NCBI RefSeq assembly: GCF_023656565.1
Contig: NZ_JAMOKG010000001.1
Span: 1,567,383-1,631,382 of the forward strand
Direction: 5' to 3'
Length of the DNA: 64,000 bases
From: Flavobacterium tyrosinilyticum
GTDB lineage: Bacteria > Bacteroidota > Bacteroidia > Flavobacteriales > Flavobacteriaceae
Program-made: the position numbers and the translations under genes
Shown here: positions 60,621-64,000 of the stretch, in pieces
How the letters are laid out: each line of letters opens with the position of its first letter
Position numbering within the stretch: the first letter of the stretch is position 1
Notes under the pieces: generated by a model
What the model was told of the DNA's origin: nothing
Database searches by the model: none
The model's input: only the letters and a program-made list of their open reading frames with translations

Positions 60621-61667
60621 TTAAGAGAATTTTTTCTCGATAATTCCCATGAAACGCTCTGCATAATCGTCTTTTCCTTCCCAGTTGTTATAATCTGGTT
60701 TTACCATGTTTTCGATAAACTCGTTTGCTTCTGCATAGGAATCAAAAGTTAAAAGCTGATTTAAAACACGGCTGTAATCTTCTGTGCTGTTTCCGAAAAG
60801 ATTTTTAGTAAAAGCAATTCTGTCATTCAAATCAATATGAAAACCTCTTGCCAGTTTTTCGTTCAAACTTACCGATTTTGGCTGTGTCGGAGTTTCAAGA
60901 ATAGCCGTTTCCACTTTTTTAGTTTCCTTAAAATCACTGATCGAAGGAGCTTGTGTTGGTGGAACAGCTTCAAAACTTTCCACTTTTACAAACTGTGCAT
61001 CGGCGTAATTAATGCCGAAATCTTCAAATTGAATAGTTGGCTGTGCAGGAGTTTCTGCTTTTGGCTCTTCTATAATTTCTTCTTTGATTTCTTCCTTAAT
61101 AGGCTCGGTTTCTAATTCAAAAGCAGGTTTGAAATCTGGAATAGGCTTCAACTCATTTACAGTCGTAAACGAAAGAGCATCGATAGGTTTTTCAGTTTCT
61201 TCTACCTTTTCAGCAATTGGCTCAACAATTTCTTCGACAATTGGTTCTTCAATAACAGCTTCTTCAATTTCGGCAGCAATTGGCTCAACAGTTTCTTCGA
61301 TTACTGGTTCTTTAACTTCAACTACAGATTCAATGGCTTCGGTAATTTCTACTGGTTCTTCTTCCGAAGTTTCAGGTTCGTAAGATTCTTCAAGTGCAAT
61401 AACTTTTTCTTCAGCAGGAGCTTCAAGTTCAATTATAGCTGGAATTGCATCTTCTTTTTCGAAAATAGTTTCCAATTCAGAAGTAATATCGCTTTGCCCG
61501 ATTGTTGGTTTTGCAGCATCGAAATTCTCTTCCACAAATTTTAATACCGCTAATTTCTCGTATAATTTCTGAGTTTCAAGGTACAATTGATTGATATCGG
61601 ATTTATTTTTAAGTTTTAAAATTCGATGTGCAATGCTAATTAAATCAGCTTCCAATTTTTTTTTCAT
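60621..61667 (-). CDS. acidic protein with Glu/Pro/Val-rich low-complexity centre
   Basis: 348 residues. A structured N-terminus (MKKKLEADLISIAHRILKLK, coiled-coil-like, 1-50), a long low-complexity region of roughly 150 residues with repeated EEPIVEEI and VEPIAEEI units (about 70-215), and a conserved-looking C-terminal domain (LNEKLARGFHIDLNDRIAF ... FENMVKPDYNNWEGKDDYAERFM, 265-348). No signal or membrane segment. Function unknown. Next to rsmI and divergent from tdk. Confidence 0.8.
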   Translation of the reverse strand: MKKKLEADLISIAHRILKLKNKSDINQLYLETQKLYEKLAVLKFVEENFDAAKPTIGQSDITSELETIFEKEDAIPAIIELEAPAEEKVIALEESYEPETSEEEPVEITEAIESVVEVKEPVIEETVEPIAAEIEEAVIEEPIVEEIVEPIAEKVEETEKPIDALSFTTVNELKPIPDFKPAFELETEPIKEEIKEEIIEEPKAETPAQPTIQFEDFGINYADAQFVKVESFEAVPPTQAPSISDFKETKKVETAILETPTQPKSVSLNEKLARGFHIDLNDRIAFTKNLFGNSTEDYSRVLNQLLTFDSYAEANEFIENMVKPDYNNWEGKDDYAERFMGIIEKKFS

Positions 61668-61805
61668 AACTGTTGAAAATTATAGTGAATAAGGTATTTT
61701 AGTGTATTTGATGTCTGAATGTTTCTATTCTCAAGGAAATTCAAAAGATAATTTTTTATTTCTGTTAATACGCTGTCGCGAATTTAAGGTTTGATAAAAA
61801 TTTTC

Positions 61806-61813
61806 TACTTTTG
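61806..61813 (+). promoter_or_regulatory. -7 box TACTTTTG of tdk
   Basis: Exact TAnnTTTG match. The TTG at 61811 lies inside the box, so the longer reading frame from it cannot be the start; the leader is about 85 bases to ATG 61904. Confidence 0.6.
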
Positions 61814-61903
61814 AAAAAATGTAAAACAGTACATTTTTACATCAATTTATTGCCAGTACAAAGTAATAAAAACTATTCATTTTTAAAGGTAGAAAAATAC
61901 AAA

Positions 61904-62494
61904 ATGTTTCTCGAAAATACAGTAAATCACAAAGAACAATTTGGTTGGATTGAAGTTATTTGTGGATCAATGTTTTCGGGTAAAACCGAAGAGCTGATCC
62001 GAAGATTAAAGCGCGCCCAATTTGCCAAACAAAGAGTCGAAATTTTTAAACCCGCTATTGATACCCGTTATCATGACGAAATGGTCGTGTCGCACGATGC
62101 CAACGAAATTCGTTCTACGCCAGTTCCTGCGGCGGCTAATATTTTAATTTTGGCCCAAGGATGTGATGTGATCGGGATTGACGAAGCTCAGTTTTTTGAT
62201 GACGAAATTATTACCGTTTGTAACGATTTGGCAAATCAAGGAATTCGTGTAATTGTGGCTGGATTGGATATGGATTTTAAAGGAAATCCGTTTGGACCAA
62301 TGCCAGGACTTATGGCAACTGCAGAATATGTAACGAAAGTTCATGCTGTTTGCACCAGAACGGGTAACTTAGCAAATTATAGTTTTAGAAAAACGGCTAA
62401 TGATAAATTGGTAATGTTGGGCGAAACCGAAGAATACGAACCACTTAGCCGTGCAGCGTATTTTAACGCCATGAAAAAAAATCAAGAAAAATAA
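61904..62494 (+). CDS. tdk: thymidine kinase
   Basis: 196 residues from ATG 61904 ([12 protein letters not shown]). P-loop [11 protein letters not shown], Walker B-like [12 protein letters not shown], and the lasso region [11 protein letters not shown]. It phosphorylates thymidine for salvage. The zinc ribbon of classical type II Tdk is degenerate: only one Cys (VCTRTGN) remains, which is common in flavobacterial enzymes. The hypothetical membrane gene follows 28 bp downstream. Confidence 0.92.
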   Translation: MFLENTVNHKEQFGWIEVICGSMFSGKTEELIRRLKRAQFAKQRVEIFKPAIDTRYHDEMVVSHDANEIRSTPVPAAANILILAQGCDVIGIDEAQFFDDEIITVCNDLANQGIRVIVAGLDMDFKGNPFGPMPGLMATAEYVTKVHAVCTRTGNLANYSFRKTANDKLVMLGETEEYEPLSRAAYFNAMKKNQEK

Positions 62495-62522
62495 TCTTAT
62501 TTTTATTTCAATTTTAAAAGCG

Positions 62523-62960
62523 ATGCAAGAAAAACAAAAGATGAGAAAACAGAACATTTTATTATTAGTTATTATTGGAGTTGCTTTAGCCGTTGCGGCA
62601 TATTTTCAGTTTTTCCTTTCGGAACAAGCCGATGAAGTTAGTACTGAAATAACAGAATTGGTTGAAAAATACAATAAAAGCTGTCCGTTAAATATTCAAG
62701 AAGGAATTCGTTTAGACAGCGTCACTTTGCCTCAAGAAAGAACAGTTCAATATAATTTAACCTTGATAAAGGTGGCTAAAGAAACTGCGGAGATTAGTGT
62801 AATTCAGGAAGAAATTAGAAAAAGTCTTTTAAGCACTGCGAAAGCAAATCCTGGACTGCAGGTTTTTAGAGAAAACGATTATACTTTGGTGTATAGCTAC
62901 TCTGATAAAAAGAAGGTGTTTTTGTTTGATGTAAAAATATTGCCAGACGAGTATAAATAA
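62523..62960 (+). CDS. single-span membrane protein of unknown function
   Basis: 145 residues: short basic head, one membrane helix (NILLLVIIGVALAVAAYFQFF), and a periplasmic domain with the conserved-looking EKYNKSCPLNIQEGIRLDSV. Starts at ATG 62523 or ATG 62541. Probably co-transcribed with tdk. No function known. Confidence 0.75.
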   Translation: MQEKQKMRKQNILLLVIIGVALAVAAYFQFFLSEQADEVSTEITELVEKYNKSCPLNIQEGIRLDSVTLPQERTVQYNLTLIKVAKETAEISVIQEEIRKSLLSTAKANPGLQVFRENDYTLVYSYSDKKKVFLFDVKILPDEYK

Positions 62961-62980
62961 TTCTAAGAAAAAGATATATA

Positions 62981-63017
62981 AAACCCGACAGATTTCCAAA
63001 ACCTGTCGGGTTTTTTG
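62981..63017 (+). terminator. terminator of the tdk unit
   Basis: AAAACCCGACAG / CTGTCGGGTTTT arms with a T-rich tail. Confidence 0.88.
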
Positions 63018-63038
63018 TTTTCAAAATATATTTATTCA

Positions 63039-63216
63039 TTCCGTAGGAATGTCTGGTTGGTAGAATTTTTTAATTTGATTCACCAGATATACGTTCCGTA
63101 GAAACGTTTGATTGTGGTCCAGCATATTCAATCATTATAACAAATGTCCTCACAGGACACGACCTAAATACCGCCAATATTTTTTTTCTACCGACAAGAT
63201 ATTCCTACGGAATATT
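63039..63216. repeat. composite hairpin element with inverted ends (BIME-like)
   Basis: Four hairpins with 3-base loops: ATTCC-GTA-GGAAT (63039-63051), an imperfect CGTTCC-GTA-GAAACG (63093-63107), GTCCT-CAC-AGGAC (63147-63159) and ATATTCC-TAC-GGAATAT (63200-63216). The ends 63039-63066 and 63187-63214 are near-identical inverted copies. No gene. Confidence 0.75.
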
Positions 63217-63241
63217 TAATTTTAAATAATTGATAAAAACA

Positions 63242-63273
63242 AAACCCGATAGCTTTTTAAAACTATCGGGTTT
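63242..63273 (-). terminator. terminator of rpoN
   Basis: Minus strand: AAACCCGATAG / CTATCGGGTTT stem followed by T-rich sequence, just past the rpoN stop at 63316. Confidence 0.85.
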
Positions 63274-63315
63274 GCTATTTAAATGTACTTATATTTCTTA
63301 TATGGTTAGAGAAGT

Positions 63316-64000
63316 TTAAATCTTCTTTCTCATTCTCGCCACTGGAATATCCAACTGTTCACGATATTTTGCAATAGTTCTTCTTGCAATCGGATATCCT
63401 TTTTCTTTTAAGATTTCGGCCAATTGATCGTCTGGAAGCGGTTTTCTCTTATCTTCTTCCTCAATTGTATTCTGAAGAATCTTTTTAATTTCAAGAGTTG
63501 AAACATCTTCTCCTTGATCATTTTTCATGGCTTCAGAGAAAAATTCTTTAATAAGTTTCGTTCCGTATGGCGTTTCTACATATTTGCTGTTCGCCACACG
63601 CGAAATTGTCGAAATATCCAAACCAACCATATCTGCAATATCTTTTAAGATCATTGGTTTTAGTTTCGTTTCATCGCCGTCTAAGAAATATTCTTCCTGA
63701 TAATGCATAATGGCATTCATCGTTACAAAAAGAGTTTCCTGACGTTGTCTGATGGCATCGATAAACCATTTAGCAGAATCTAATTTTTGTTTGATAAACT
63801 GAACGGCATCTTTCTGCGCAGTCGATTTATCACGAGATTCTTTGTACGTCTGCATCATTTCCTGATAATCTTTAGAAACGTGCAAAGAAGGAGCATTTCT
63901 TCCGTTTAGGGTCAGTTCTAATTCGCCATCTACAATTCTTATGGCAAAATCGGGAACAATGTTTTCTGTAACTTTATTGTTTCCGGTAAAAGAACCGCCT
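63316..64000 (-). CDS. rpoN: RNA polymerase sigma-54 factor, 3' part (truncated by window edge)
   Basis: About 228 residues of the C-terminal portion, open to the window edge; the TTG at 63885 is internal. Present are the core-binding/HTH section (KDIADMVGLDISTISRVANSK) and the RpoN box region ARRTIAKYREQL near the end, which binds the -24 promoter element. It directs transcription of promoters activated by NtrC-type regulators such as the one at 36253. The N-terminal Gln-rich activator-response region lies outside the window. Confidence 0.95.
   Translation of the reverse strand, partial: GGSFTGNNKVTENIVPDFAIRIVDGELELTLNGRNAPSLHVSKDYQEMMQTYKESRDKSTAQKDAVQFIKQKLDSAKWFIDAIRQRQETLFVTMNAIMHYQEEYFLDGDETKLKPMILKDIADMVGLDISTISRVANSKYVETPYGTKLIKEFFSEAMKNDQGEDVSTLEIKKILQNTIEEEDKRKPLPDDQLAEILKEKGYPIARRTIAKYREQLDIPVARMRKKI

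Noticed and set aside
61084..61383. Plus-strand Ser/Thr/Ile-rich frame of 99 codons
   Set aside because: Antisense shadow of the Glu/Pro/Val low-complexity region of the gene at 60621-61667.

Overview
The window is AT-rich chromosomal DNA from a Flavobacterium-like member of the Bacteroidota. Signs of this are promoters of the -33 TTG / -7 TAnnTTTG type, a three-gene succinate dehydrogenase (sdhC-sdhA-sdhB), a mevalonate-pathway HMG-CoA synthase, methylmalonyl-CoA epimerase, LpxH, many short secreted proteins and lipoproteins of purely Bacteroidota type, and several families of short intergenic repeats. It reads as core chromosome with small accessory pockets. No rRNA operon, CRISPR array, prophage or large mobile island is visible.

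Layout. 1-3720: 3' part of an AddB-like nuclease, a very small ABC exporter and two roadblock-like proteins. 3805-8049: alpha/beta hydrolase, TIGR00266 protein, ferritin and aminopeptidase P. 8050-13200: accessory pocket with a tandem 185-bp repeat, a broken XRE regulator, a beta-helix/DUF4116-like protein with a P-loop-less ABC-like partner, a PhnO-like acetyltransferase and small orphans. 13283-18476: mvaS and the sdh operon. 18744-25911: DeoR-type regulator, omega-amidase, Ig-like lipoprotein, an overlapping pair of unknown exported proteins and methylmalonyl-CoA epimerase. 26059-27692: CAU-anticodon tRNA, then a convergent Vsr-like endonuclease and C5-cytosine methyltransferase. 28170-34161: small anchored protein, ribE, pdxA, then yceD-rpmF-fabH-accB-accC for ribosome assembly and fatty-acid initiation. 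34506-40086: five tandem secreted PepSY-like proteins, a sigma-54 activator/response regulator and a convergent hybrid histidine kinase with an Hpt domain. 40263-45259: S9 peptidase, then an overlapping oxidoreductase, MtgA and LpxR-like trio. 45260-50535: REP-associated transposase with a hairpin array, SUKH protein, lipoprotein and membrane genes, tRNA-Ala and a decayed tRNA copy. 50640-64000: enoyl-CoA hydratase, QueD, LpxH, heptaheme cytochrome, a paralogous small-protein pair, recJ-MFS-hydrolase operon, HopJ-like protein, RsmI, an acidic low-complexity protein, Tdk and the 3' part of rpoN.

The most interesting unit is the PepSY-like array (34506-36116) with its adjoining two-component system. 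The regulator is of the sigma-54 class and rpoN lies in the same window, but no good -24/-12 promoter was found at the array. Next are the Vsr-like protein with a changed active site beside an orphan methyltransferase, the miniature ABC exporter, the transposase with its hairpin array, and a tRNA-Ala next to a decaying copy. Several translation starts were moved downstream because the longest reading frame would begin inside the -7 promoter box.
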